In this document: positions 55,666 through 64,000 of the stretch, piece by piece
Position numbering within the stretch: the stretch's first letter is position 1
Layout: every line of letters begins with the position of its first letter
Assembly: GCF_024529975.1 (NCBI RefSeq)
Contig: NZ_AP024897.1
Location: 744,001-808,000, forward strand
Origin: Vibrio quintilis
Lineage (GTDB): Bacteria; Pseudomonadota; Gammaproteobacteria; Enterobacterales; Vibrionaceae
DNA: 64,000 bases
Direction of reading: 5' to 3'
Notes under the pieces: generated by a model
The model's input: the letters and a program-made list of their open reading frames with translations, nothing else
What the model was told of the DNA's origin: nothing
The model's database searches: none
Position numbers and translations under genes: made by a program

Positions 55666-57032
55666 GACGGTGGGTTGCCTTTTGGCTTTTTCTTCGGAAC
55701 TGGCTTGCGACTCCGATAGAGCTTAGCGCTCCGGGTGCCTGAGCGTCCTAAGTTATTGATCATGCCCTGTTGCATTTTCCGTCCGGCAGACTGGAAAGTA
55801 TTCCACCATTCTGCCAGTTTTTGAGTATCACCGCCCTCGATCTGGCCTCTCATCATCAGAAAGTCAAACCCGGCGCGGAATTTATTAATATCCAGCAGGC
55901 GGAACGCTCTTTTGCCATGACGGCGCAGGAAGCGAAGCTGCATCTGCCAGATTTCACGGATTGTGGTGGTATGACGTCTCGGAATAGCAATGGTTTTGAC
56001 CATTTGATCGAGAACTCTGTTACCGGCTTCCATTACTGCATCGTGGTAACAGAGATCTTCCATTTCCATCAGTGAATCTGCAAGGTGATTGACCGGATAC
56101 CAAAGTATTGCTGCATACATAAAGGCAGGATTAACGCGCTTACCGCTTTCCAGACGCATATCTGTGGCATCCAGTGCTAAGTCGAGCATACGCTCAGTCT
56201 GAGAGCTGTAATCTTCCGTAAAGTGGGCGGAAATGACCGGAAACATCTGTTGAAACAGATTGTATTCACGCATCTGGTGATACGTCTCCAGCCCGTAGCC
56301 ACTTTGCAGCATTTTGAGTGATTCTTCATAGAGTCTGGCTGCTGGAATGCTTTGAAGCAGCGGTGCCAGTTGTTCTATCGGCGCTGCTGTCTCTTCTTCA
56401 ATATCGAAATCCAGTTTCACAGCGAAACGAACCGCCCTGAGCATCCGGACCGGATCTTCCCGGTAGCGTTTTTCCGGATCTCCGATCAGACGGATAAGAC
56501 GCTCGTCTAAATCTTCAATGCCGCCAGCGTAGTCATGAATACTGTAATCCGAAATATCGTAGTACATCGCATTGATAGTGAAGTCTCTTCTTTCAGCATC
56601 CTCATCTATCGAGCCATAAACATTATCTCTTAAGAGCATCCCGGCTTCAGATTTAACTGAAACAGGCGTATTTGAATCCTGATGATGACCTCTGAAAGTT
56701 GCAACTTCAATAATATCCCGGCCAAACATGACATGAGCCAGCCGGAACCGGCGACCGATCAGACGGCAGTTTCTGAAAAGCTGACGGATCTGTTCTGGTG
56801 TTGCATTGGTTGCAACATCAAAGTCTTTTGGTGTTTCGCCTAATAGAAGATCGCGGACACCGCCACCAACAAGGTAGGCTTTAAAACCAGCTCCCTGAAG
56901 CCGGTAAAGCACTTTGAGTGCATTCTCGCTAATCTGTTTGCGGGATATGCTGTGCTCTTTCCGCGTTAAAATATTTAACGTTAAATCAGGGTAAACGCGA
57001 TGAGTTTCTAGTGTAGTTTCGTTTTTATTCAT
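55662..57032 (-). CDS. pcnB: Poly(A) polymerase I
   Basis: Adds 3' poly(A) tails that promote RNA decay. About 456 residues; nucleotidyltransferase motif VGGGVRDLLLGETPKDFDVATNATPEQI, then RLIGRRFRLAHVMFGRDIIEVATFRGH, and a basic C-terminus (RSRKPVPKKKPKGN). The start is uncertain: the ATG used gives MNKNETTLETH as in Vibrio relatives, but in-frame ATGs at 57038 and 57056 and a TTG at 57104 exist. E. coli pcnB is known for a rare start codon and low translation. Confidence 0.93.
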   Translation of the reverse strand: MNKNETTLETHRVYPDLTLNILTRKEHSISRKQISENALKVLYRLQGAGFKAYLVGGGVRDLLLGETPKDFDVATNATPEQIRQLFRNCRLIGRRFRLAHVMFGRDIIEVATFRGHHQDSNTPVSVKSEAGMLLRDNVYGSIDEDAERRDFTINAMYYDISDYSIHDYAGGIEDLDERLIRLIGDPEKRYREDPVRMLRAVRFAVKLDFDIEEETAAPIEQLAPLLQSIPAARLYEESLKMLQSGYGLETYHQMREYNLFQQMFPVISAHFTEDYSSQTERMLDLALDATDMRLESGKRVNPAFMYAAILWYPVNHLADSLMEMEDLCYHDAVMEAGNRVLDQMVKTIAIPRRHTTTIREIWQMQLRFLRRHGKRAFRLLDINKFRAGFDFLMMRGQIEGGDTQKLAEWWNTFQSAGRKMQQGMINNLGRSGTRSAKLYRSRKPVPKKKPKGNPPS

Positions 57033-57148
57033 GAGCATCGGAACAAAAGCAGACATATGTCTGAGTTTGTTATCTGTTATTGACAGAACCAATTTGTGAG
57101 CCAATTTAATTTGCGGCTAATGATAACTCACAGTGTGTCATTTGAGAA

Positions 57149-58021
57149 TCACAGGATTATTTCAAATTTATCGGGAAGTTGTTGAATATGCCAGTTTCGG
57201 CATCCCCAGTCTATAATTTCCGCTAAATTCGCCGCTTCTATTCCCTGTGGTAACTGAAATCCCAGAAATACCATAGCCCGGACTAATGTGGGGACTGGAT
57301 TCTGAATATCAATCGCTTGTGCGTGATTTTGTTTTGATAGTTTATGTCCCGGGCTGTCTACAGCCAGTGGCAAATGCAGATAGCTGACCGGCGTATGGCC
57401 TGATATCTGGTACAGACTGATTTGTCTGCCTGTGGGTTCGATTAAATCTGCCCCGCGAACGACCTGAGTCACATTTTGCTCAATATCATCAATGACGACC
57501 GCTAAATTATACGCGAACAGTCCGTCTCTGCGTTGAATAATAAAATCCTCACGCGCTAAAGGTTCGGGAACATCGATGAGACCATGCTTCTCATCATGAA
57601 ACGAGTAAACCGGACGCGTCATACAAAGCCGGACTGCATGTCCCTGACCCGGTGGTAGCTTTTTCTCTCTGCATGTGCCGGTGTAATATCCGCCGGATGC
57701 TTTGACCTGTTTACGCGTACACTGGCAATAGTAAGCCTGACCTGATGAAAGCCACTCGTCTATCTGAGCCTGGTAGATGTCGTGTCTCTGGCTTTGATAG
57801 TAAATGTCACGATCCCAGTGTAACCCATAACTTTCCAGCGCTTTCAAAATCAAAGATGTTGCCCCGGGCATCTCCCGTGGTGGATCAAGGTCTTCAATTC
57901 TGACCAGCCATTCTCCCTGCATTGCTTTGGCCTGAAAATAACTTCCCAGTGCTGCGATCAGAGAGCCAAAGTGGAGTGGTCCGGATGGTGATGGGGCAAA
58001 ACGGCCGGTATATGCCTTCAT
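57149..58021 (-). CDS. gluQ: Glutamyl-Q tRNA(Asp) synthetase
   Basis: Attaches glutamate to queuosine in the tRNA-Asp anticodon. 290 residues, a truncated glutamyl-tRNA synthetase: YTGRFAPSPSGPLHFGSL (HIGH-like), zinc ligands in YYCQCTRK and TGTC, and LSKQNHA (KMSKS-like). Start placed at the ATG giving MKAYTGRF; an ATG four codons upstream is possible. Downstream of dksA, as in E. coli. Confidence 0.94.
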   Translation of the reverse strand: MKAYTGRFAPSPSGPLHFGSLIAALGSYFQAKAMQGEWLVRIEDLDPPREMPGATSLILKALESYGLHWDRDIYYQSQRHDIYQAQIDEWLSSGQAYYCQCTRKQVKASGGYYTGTCREKKLPPGQGHAVRLCMTRPVYSFHDEKHGLIDVPEPLAREDFIIQRRDGLFAYNLAVVIDDIEQNVTQVVRGADLIEPTGRQISLYQISGHTPVSYLHLPLAVDSPGHKLSKQNHAQAIDIQNPVPTLVRAMVFLGFQLPQGIEAANLAEIIDWGCRNWHIQQLPDKFEIIL

Positions 58022-58066
58022 ATCTGAGTCCATTGAATCACATTGACGAGTCAATCTGAAAGAATA

Positions 58067-58089
58067 AAAGGGAGCCAATGGCTCCCTTT
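58067..58089 (-). terminator. Terminator after dksA
   Basis: A 10-bp stem AAAGGGAGCC/GGCTCCCTTT with loop ATT on the minus strand, then TTATTC. Separates dksA from gluQ. Confidence 0.85.
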
Positions 58090-58117
58090 CTCAGGGGTGA
58101 GACAAGTTTCAAATGCA

Positions 58118-58564
58118 TTAACCCTGCATTTGTTTTTCTTTGATCTCAGCAAGCGTTTTGCAGTCAATACATAAGTCTGCTGTGGGCCGGGCTTCAAGGC
58201 GGCGAACACCTATCTCAACACCACATGATTCACAAAAACCAAAGTCATCATCTTCGATTTTTTTCAGAGTTTTTTCAATTTTCTTAATTAAACGGCGTTC
58301 TCTGTCTCTGTTACGCAGTTCCAGGCTGAATTCCTCTTCTTGAGAGGCGCGATCAACAGGATCAGGAAAGTTGGCTGCTTCGTCTTGCATATGGTTCACA
58401 GTACGTTCAACTTCTTCTCTCAGTTGGTTGCGCCACGCTTGTAAGATTTTTGTAAAATGAGCAATCTGGTCTGGTGACATATACTCTTCACCAGGTTTCT
58501 CCTGATATGGCTCAAGTCCTGCAATGGCTAGGATGCCTAGCGATTTCTTTTTGGATTCTGTCAT
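58118..58564 (-). CDS. dksA: RNA polymerase-binding transcription factor DksA
   Basis: Works with ppGpp in the secondary channel of RNA polymerase. 148 residues: long coiled-coil with the tip [12 protein letters not shown] and a C4 zinc finger CESC...CIDC. The ATG giving [10 protein letters not shown] follows GGGAG; seven upstream residues in the open frame are not conserved. Confidence 0.98.
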   Translation of the reverse strand: MTESKKKSLGILAIAGLEPYQEKPGEEYMSPDQIAHFTKILQAWRNQLREEVERTVNHMQDEAANFPDPVDRASQEEEFSLELRNRDRERRLIKKIEKTLKKIEDDDFGFCESCGVEIGVRRLEARPTADLCIDCKTLAEIKEKQMQG

Positions 58565-58706
58565 ACAGCATCTCCCTACGAACACCTAGTCAACTGCGAG
58601 TGCAGTTCATGTTAAGGCGGCTATCTATAGCAAAAAGAATTTGGTGTGGCAAACACTCTGGTACAAACTTGTTTATATTGTGCAGACAGTATCAATTTTT
58701 TACCAA

Positions 58707-59435
58707 TTACCAACTGAACTGAACTGCGGAAACGAGTCTTATCTCATGTTTGGAAAGTATAGCCTTATAGCATATGACTTCCACGCCTTCTTCTTGTGCC
58801 TCTTGAAGTAAATCTGAATATTTTGCATCTATATGGTGTGCCGGAGAGACTTTTTCAATCCCTGAATGTAAAACAGCAAACAGAAGTACGGCCCGGTGTC
58901 CATTTCGAGCAACATCGATCAGTTCTCTGAGGTGCTTCTGCCCCCGGACCGTTTTGGCATCCGGAAAATATCCCTGTCCGGGACCGCTATTTTCCCGGAC
59001 GTGATTATCAAGCAGAGTCACGCTTTTTACTTCGACATAACAATCGGGTTGTGATGGCGAAGACAAGAAGATATCAATCCGGCTGTTCTCTTGTCCATAT
59101 TTAACTTCGGTTTTTAGTTGTTCATACCCCTGAAGTTCATCGATAACCCCGGAAAGGATCGCTTCTTTTGCTACGGTATTCGCGCGTTGAGTATTCACAC
59201 AGATGAAATGACCATCAGGTGTTTGTGTTAATTCCCAGCTGCAGGGGTATTTTCTTTTCGGATTGTCCGATGTGGAATACCAGACTGTATTGCCGGGTTC
59301 AGCACAGCCAGTCATTGCGCCGGTATTGGCACAATGGATGGTTGTGGTATTGCCATCCGGTAGCCGGACATCAGCCAGAAAGCGTTTGTATCGTTTTAAT
59401 AATAAGGCTGAATTTAAAGAAGGCTCATACTGCAT
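58707..59435 (-). CDS. sfsA: Sugar fermentation stimulation protein SfsA
   Basis: A nuclease-fold DNA-binding protein linked to maltose metabolism in E. coli; exact role unclear. 242 residues; [32 protein letters not shown] and [13 protein letters not shown]. The ATG giving MQYEPSLNS fits the family, although no ribosome site is visible; an ATG 12 codons upstream (59471) is possible. Divergent from hrpB. Confidence 0.93.
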   Translation of the reverse strand: MQYEPSLNSALLLKRYKRFLADVRLPDGNTTTIHCANTGAMTGCAEPGNTVWYSTSDNPKRKYPCSWELTQTPDGHFICVNTQRANTVAKEAILSGVIDELQGYEQLKTEVKYGQENSRIDIFLSSPSQPDCYVEVKSVTLLDNHVRENSGPGQGYFPDAKTVRGQKHLRELIDVARNGHRAVLLFAVLHSGIEKVSPAHHIDAKYSDLLQEAQEEGVEVICYKAILSKHEIRLVSAVQFSW

Positions 59436-59491
59436 TTGTTTACTGTTTTTATGTACAATCGTTTCCTTCATTTAATCATAAGGGATTTATT

Positions 59492-61990
59492 TTGTCACAG
59501 TTGCCGGTTGAAGCCGTGATAGATGAATTATTGTCTGCGATTCAGACATCTCCGCAAGTTGTGTTAAAAGCTGCAACTGGCGCGGGTAAATCCACTTTTT
59601 TCCCATTATTTCTGCTTAAATCGGGCGTCATCTCCGGAAAGATCGTATTGCTGGAGCCACGACGGCTAGCGGCCAAAAATATCGCGCAGTATATTGCTTC
59701 TCAGCTGGGAGAACCTGTCGGAAAAAGTGTGGGTTACCGGATTCGCGGCGAGTCAAAGGTCTCCTCTCAGACACAGCTGGAAATTGTAACTGAAGGCGTA
59801 TTGACCCGGATGATTCAACGTGATCCCGAGCTATCCGGTGTTTCTTTAATCATCTTTGATGAATTTCATGAGAGAAACCTCCATGCCGATGTTGCACTGA
59901 CTTTGTGTCTTGAAGTTCAGGATGCGCTCAGAGAAGACCTGACACTGGTGGTGATGTCAGCAACACTTGATTCTGAAGCCTTACAGCATGTGCTTCCTGA
60001 GGCCCTGTTTATTGAATCTGCCGGCAGAACGTTCCCGGTTGAATACCGGTATGACCCCCTCAGACAGAACGAATTGGTAACTTCCGCAGTGACCAGACAA
60101 ATTCAAAGTGTGATCCAGCGCGAGCAGGGTTCTGTGCTCGTTTTTTTACCGGGAGTACGTATGATCACCCAGGTGATGCAGCAACTGGAGACTTTGCCTG
60201 ATTCCGTTGAAGTTTGTCCGCTATATGGTCAGCTGGATTTTAAACAACAGCAAAAAGCAATTCAGCCAGCATCAGAGGGAAAACGTAAGGTGGTATTAGC
60301 TACTAATATTGCTGAAACCTCATTAACAATTGAAGGGATTCGTATTGTCATCGATACGGGACTGGAACGGATTGCCAGATTTGACCCTGTGATTGGGATT
60401 ACCCGGCTGGAACAGACCCGGATCTCTCAGTCTTCTGCAGTACAGCGGGCTGGCCGGGCTGGCCGGTTATGTGAAGGTGTCTGTGTCCGTCTGTACAGCG
60501 AATCGCAGTTACAGCAGCAGCCTCAGCTGACAACGCCGGAGATCATGCGGACTGATTTATCTGCTCTGGCAATGGATATGGCTTTGTGGGGGGTAAAAGA
60601 TACTCAGGTACTCCGATGGATGACACCACCGCCTCAGCCAATGCTGGCGCAGGGAAGAGCCTTATTACAACAACTTGGTGTGATGGATGAGGCTTTTACA
60701 CTGACGAAGATGGGGCAGGAAGCCTGGCAGTTAGGGATTGATATCCGTCTTGCTGCTATGTTGCTGAAGGTTCAGCGGCTGAAAACAGAGTTGTTAAATG
60801 AGAAATATAAGTATGATGCATATGTAAATACGGCCATTGCCGGCGCGGTACTTGTAGAAGAATCTGCCTCCGGGCCAATCAGTCTGGAAGATTTGTTATA
60901 TCAGTGGCAAACCGGAAAGCACCCGGCGAAAACCAGACTCAATCAGATGGCACAACGTTTGGGTTCAATTCTTGGTCATCCGTTCTCTCTGTCTGACATC
61001 ACAGAGACTGTTTTGGGCGTGGTGCTGGGTTTAGCTTTCCCGGACAGAATTGCACAACAACGGCATGGTAATCAGGCTGGACATTTCTTACTGTCTAATG
61101 GTCACGGAGCTTTTCTGCCTGAAGCGGAGTCGCTCGCAGATGAAGCGTATCTCGTGCTGACAGATTTGATGAAATATGCGGCAGGCAGCAGTCAGGTAAG
61201 AAAGGCTGCCCGTTTTGACATGACGCTTTTTTCGACACTTTTCCCTGAAATGATCGGGCAGGAAGACTACGTTGACTGGGATGACAGTAAAGGGAAACTG
61301 ATTGCTCAGTCCCGCTGGTCTGTCGGTAAGTTGATTATCAGAACGGAAGCGCTTCCTGAGCCTGATGCAAGAGAAATGACACAAGCCTTACTCAATTATG
61401 TTCGCCGTAAAGGTTTACAGGTATTAGAGTGGAATAATGAGGCAATGGCCTGGTTGTCCAGAGCTCGTTGTGCGATTTCATGGTTGCCTGAAGAAGCATG
61501 GCCGGATATGAGTGATGAATGTTTGCTGAGTGAGATTCAGGACTGGTTACTGCCTTATCTGGGAGAGGTCAGCTCGGTGAAAGGATTAAAAAATGTCCCC
61601 GTGCTGGAGGCTTTGAAATCCCGGATTGGTTGGGAACTGGTACAGTCGCTTGATATGTGGTTGCCGGTGTATCACCCGTTGCCGACCGGGCAACGAAAGA
61701 AAATTCGTTATCAACCGGGGCAGGAGCCGGTACTTTCGGTGAGGATTCAGGAAGTCTATGGAGAGAAAGAGACACCTGTGATTGCGAAAGGCAAGAAACG
61801 ACTGGTACTGGAGCTATTATCGCCGGCGCAGCGTCCGATTCAGATCACACAAGATTTAGCCGCATTCTGGAATGGATCCTATGCCGAAGTAAGAAAAGAA
61901 ATGAAAGGGCGTTATCCTAAACATATCTGGCCTGAAGATCCTGCCAGTCATATCGCAACAACAAAGACTAAACGACAATTAAATCAATGA
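59492..61990 (+). CDS. hrpB: ATP-dependent RNA helicase HrpB
   Basis: A DEAH-family helicase of bacteria, 832 residues. Motif I ATGAGKST, motif II DEFHER (the HrpB variant of DEAH), motif III SATLD, motif VI QRAGRAGR, and the C-terminal HA2/OB and HrpB-specific regions. The frame is open far upstream through sfsA, but the family N-terminus (SQLPVEAVIDELLSAIQ) starts at a TTG 6-7 nt after AAGGGA. Overlaps mrcB (ATGA). Confidence 0.95.
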   Translation: MSQLPVEAVIDELLSAIQTSPQVVLKAATGAGKSTFFPLFLLKSGVISGKIVLLEPRRLAAKNIAQYIASQLGEPVGKSVGYRIRGESKVSSQTQLEIVTEGVLTRMIQRDPELSGVSLIIFDEFHERNLHADVALTLCLEVQDALREDLTLVVMSATLDSEALQHVLPEALFIESAGRTFPVEYRYDPLRQNELVTSAVTRQIQSVIQREQGSVLVFLPGVRMITQVMQQLETLPDSVEVCPLYGQLDFKQQQKAIQPASEGKRKVVLATNIAETSLTIEGIRIVIDTGLERIARFDPVIGITRLEQTRISQSSAVQRAGRAGRLCEGVCVRLYSESQLQQQPQLTTPEIMRTDLSALAMDMALWGVKDTQVLRWMTPPPQPMLAQGRALLQQLGVMDEAFTLTKMGQEAWQLGIDIRLAAMLLKVQRLKTELLNEKYKYDAYVNTAIAGAVLVEESASGPISLEDLLYQWQTGKHPAKTRLNQMAQRLGSILGHPFSLSDITETVLGVVLGLAFPDRIAQQRHGNQAGHFLLSNGHGAFLPEAESLADEAYLVLTDLMKYAAGSSQVRKAARFDMTLFSTLFPEMIGQEDYVDWDDSKGKLIAQSRWSVGKLIIRTEALPEPDAREMTQALLNYVRRKGLQVLEWNNEAMAWLSRARCAISWLPEEAWPDMSDECLLSEIQDWLLPYLGEVSSVKGLKNVPVLEALKSRIGWELVQSLDMWLPVYHPLPTGQRKKIRYQPGQEPVLSVRIQEVYGEKETPVIAKGKKRLVLELLSPAQRPIQITQDLAAFWNGSYAEVRKEMKGRYPKHIWPEDPASHIATTKTKRQLNQ

Positions 61991-64000
61991 CTAAGAAAAA
62001 AACGACTTCGACTGATAAAAAGAAATCAGCGGCCGGCAGGAAAACACCTGCATCGCGGAAGAAACAGCAGGTAACATCGCGTTCAGGCTGGATAAAGAAA
62101 TTCTGGAAGTTCGGATGGAAGTTCGGCCTTACTGTCGCGACGGTTGTGGTTTTTTATGGTTTCTATCTCAATAGCGTCATTTCCAAGCGTTTTGAGAGTC
62201 AGCCTTATGATTTGCCGACAGTGGTTTATGCCCGGATTCTGAATTTGTCCCCAGGTGATCAAATCAGCATACAAGACGTCCGGCATGAGCTGGATGTGTT
62301 GAATTACCGGAAAGTGGCCCGTCCCCGCTTTGCCGGTGAATATTCTGCTTCATCGTCAAAAGTTGAAGTGATCCGCCGTCCGTTTGAGTTTGCTGACGGG
62401 GCTGAGCCGGAACGGCATGTCATGTTGTTTTTCAATGGTGATGCGCTGACACGGATTTATTCCATGGATATGAAAAAAGATCTGGGCTTTTTACGCATTG
62501 AACCCAAGATGCTGGGTATGCTCGAGAAAAATACACCGGAACAACGTCTGTTTTTACGCCGGGAAGAGTTTCCTGAAGTGATGGTTGACGCGCTGTTAGC
62601 GACAGAAGACCGGCATTTTTATCAACATGATGGGATAGCACCTTTTGCTATTTTGCGGGCACTGGTTGCCAATGTGAAAGCAGGAAGAACTGTACAGGGT
62701 GGTAGTACCTTAACCCAGCAACTGGTCAAAAATATTTTTCTGACGAATAAGCGGACCTTGTGGCGCAAGCTGCAGGAGGCTTATATGGCATTGATTATTG
62801 ACTACCGTTTCAGTAAAGACCGGATACTGGAAGCTTATCTGAATGAGGTTTACCTGGGGCAAAACGGTGCGGAAGAGGTGCATGGATTCGGGCTGGCTTC
62901 CCGGTTGTATTTCGGGCAGCCGCTGCAGGAACTCAGAATTGATCAACTGGCATTGCTGGTTGGTATGGTGAAAGGTGCCTCTTATTACAATCCGATCCGT
63001 TTTCCCAAACGGGCGCGTACCCGCAGAGATTTGGTCCTGAGGCTGATGATGCAGCAGGATATCTTGACGGCTAAACAATATGCCCAGTCGGTTGTTCGTC
63101 CGTTGGATCTTCAGAAACATCCCCATATTGCAAGAAGACAACCGGCTTATTTTCAGCAGTTATCCATTGAGCTGAAACATAAAATCGGTGATTTGTATCA
63201 GGCAGATAAAGGGCTGAAAGTATTCACAACATTAGACCCTGTTTCTCAGCAGGAGCTGGAGTATGCAGTCCGGGAATCTCTTGCCCGTCTTGGTAACAAA
63301 AAGCTGGAATCAGCCGCGATTGCAGTCGATCGGCACAGTGGAGAAATTCGAGCCATGGTTGGTGGTAAACGGGCTGGATATGATGGGTTTAACCGGGTTC
63401 TCAATGCCAGCCGCCAGATTGGTTCACTGGTAAAACCCGCAGTCTATCTGACCGCTTTATCTGATCCTCAGGATTATAATCTGGTCACCTCGCTGAAAGA
63501 TGAGCCGCTCTCACTCAGGTCGACGAAAGGGGATACCTGGACACCACAAAACTTTGACCGGAAATTCCGTGGCGAAGTACCGCTTTATCTGGCTTTAGCC
63601 AAATCAATTAACATTCCGACGGTTCGGCTGGGAATGAAGCTGGGTATTCAGTCGGTCAGCCGGACTTTGGTCCATCTGGGGGTTGATGAAAACGAGATTC
63701 GTCCTTTACCTTCCATGTTTCTGGGCGCTTTTTCCCTGACTCCGATTCAGGTTGCTCAAATGTACCAGACGCTGACCAATTCAGGCAAAAAATCCCCGTT
63801 ATCCGCATTACGCTCAGTGATTGATCTGGATGGGAATGTATTGTATCAATCCATACCGAAGAGTAAGCAGGCCGTCAGCCAGCAAGCGGCCTGGCTGACA
63901 ACTTATGCGATGAAGAAAGGCGTAATTGAAGGGACCGGGCGCTATCTTAACTCTCGTTTTTCATGGGCAGCTCTGGCGGGCAAAACCGGAACCAGTAACG
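61987..64000 (+). CDS. mrcB: Penicillin-binding protein 1B (bifunctional, cut by right window edge)
   Basis: Polymerises and cross-links peptidoglycan. About 671 residues are visible: basic cytoplasmic tail (MTKKKTTSTDKKK), membrane anchor near residue 50, UB2H domain, transglycosylase domain with the catalytic Glu in LLATEDRHFYQH and GGSTLTQQLVKN, and transpeptidase domain with SLVK (nucleophile Ser) and KTGTS right at the edge. The SxN motif appears as SIN in LALAKSINIPT. The remaining C-terminus is outside the window. Start overlaps the hrpB stop. Confidence 0.97.
   Translation, partial: MTKKKTTSTDKKKSAAGRKTPASRKKQQVTSRSGWIKKFWKFGWKFGLTVATVVVFYGFYLNSVISKRFESQPYDLPTVVYARILNLSPGDQISIQDVRHELDVLNYRKVARPRFAGEYSASSSKVEVIRRPFEFADGAEPERHVMLFFNGDALTRIYSMDMKKDLGFLRIEPKMLGMLEKNTPEQRLFLRREEFPEVMVDALLATEDRHFYQHDGIAPFAILRALVANVKAGRTVQGGSTLTQQLVKNIFLTNKRTLWRKLQEAYMALIIDYRFSKDRILEAYLNEVYLGQNGAEEVHGFGLASRLYFGQPLQELRIDQLALLVGMVKGASYYNPIRFPKRARTRRDLVLRLMMQQDILTAKQYAQSVVRPLDLQKHPHIARRQPAYFQQLSIELKHKIGDLYQADKGLKVFTTLDPVSQQELEYAVRESLARLGNKKLESAAIAVDRHSGEIRAMVGGKRAGYDGFNRVLNASRQIGSLVKPAVYLTALSDPQDYNLVTSLKDEPLSLRSTKGDTWTPQNFDRKFRGEVPLYLALAKSINIPTVRLGMKLGIQSVSRTLVHLGVDENEIRPLPSMFLGAFSLTPIQVAQMYQTLTNSGKKSPLSALRSVIDLDGNVLYQSIPKSKQAVSQQAAWLTTYAMKKGVIEGTGRYLNSRFSWAALAGKTGTSN

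Overview
The window is chromosomal DNA from a gammaproteobacterium of the family Vibrionaceae, most likely a Vibrio. The evidence is gene order (mutS, pncC, recA, recX, alaS, csrA, Ser/Arg tRNA cluster, oadGAB, gshA, luxS, corB/ypjD, ffh, rpsP-rimM-trmD-rplS, degS/degQ, zapG/zapE, rplM-rpsI, sspAB, can, yadGH, panCB-folK-pcnB, gluQ, dksA, sfsA, hrpB, mrcB) together with Vibrio-like protein sequences, including a Vibrio-type flagellin. Two expected neighbours are missing. lysC is absent between alaS and csrA, and petABC (cytochrome bc1) is absent between rpsI and sspA. The second absence would fit an oxidase-negative lineage such as the V. gazogenes or V. metschnikovii relatives; this is an inference, not an identification.

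Layout. 1-9.3 kb: DNA repair and translation genes (mutS cut by the left edge, pncC, recA with a textbook LexA-controlled promoter, recX, alaS, csrA) and six tRNA genes. A solitary flagellin gene with its own sigma-28 promoter lies between mutS and pncC. 9.6-20.1 kb: Na+-pumping oxaloacetate decarboxylase oadGAB, a medium-chain oxidoreductase, a small membrane protein, an M16 protease lipoprotein, gshA, a lytic-transglycosylase-like lipoprotein and luxS. 20.1-33 kb: corB, ypjD, ffh, the rpsP operon, the periplasmic stress proteases degS and degQ, the division genes zapG and zapE, rplM-rpsI and sspAB. 33.06-33.68 kb: a compact IS200-type insertion. 33.7-36.4 kb: carbonic anhydrase and the yadGH ABC exporter.

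The accessory part is 36.6-53.4 kb, between yadH and panC. It encodes a complete route from 2,3-diketo-L-gulonate to D-xylulose 5-phosphate: two DlgD reductases, a YiaMNO TRAP importer, LyxK kinase, SgbH decarboxylase, SgbU 3-epimerase and SgbE 4-epimerase, with an IclR regulator inside the operon. Directly downstream is a second unit: a ribose-type ABC importer, an SMP-30 family lactonase, a YiaL/YhcH-type protein and a second IclR regulator. The working hypothesis is that the second unit imports a sugar, sugar acid or lactone (for example an ascorbate-related lactone), opens it, and feeds the first unit. A related palindrome, with rounded consensus TTCCRTATTRTGG, occurs twice before the second dlgD and once before the ABC operon, and the ABC operon also has a good CRP-like site. 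Co-regulation of the two units is therefore plausible.

Three copies of a palindromic repeat family beginning TATACCCAA and ending TTGGGTATA are present: two are solo 47-bp hairpins, and the third is a 266-bp MITE-like element inserted between sgbE and lyxK. 53.4-64 kb returns to core genes and ends inside mrcB.
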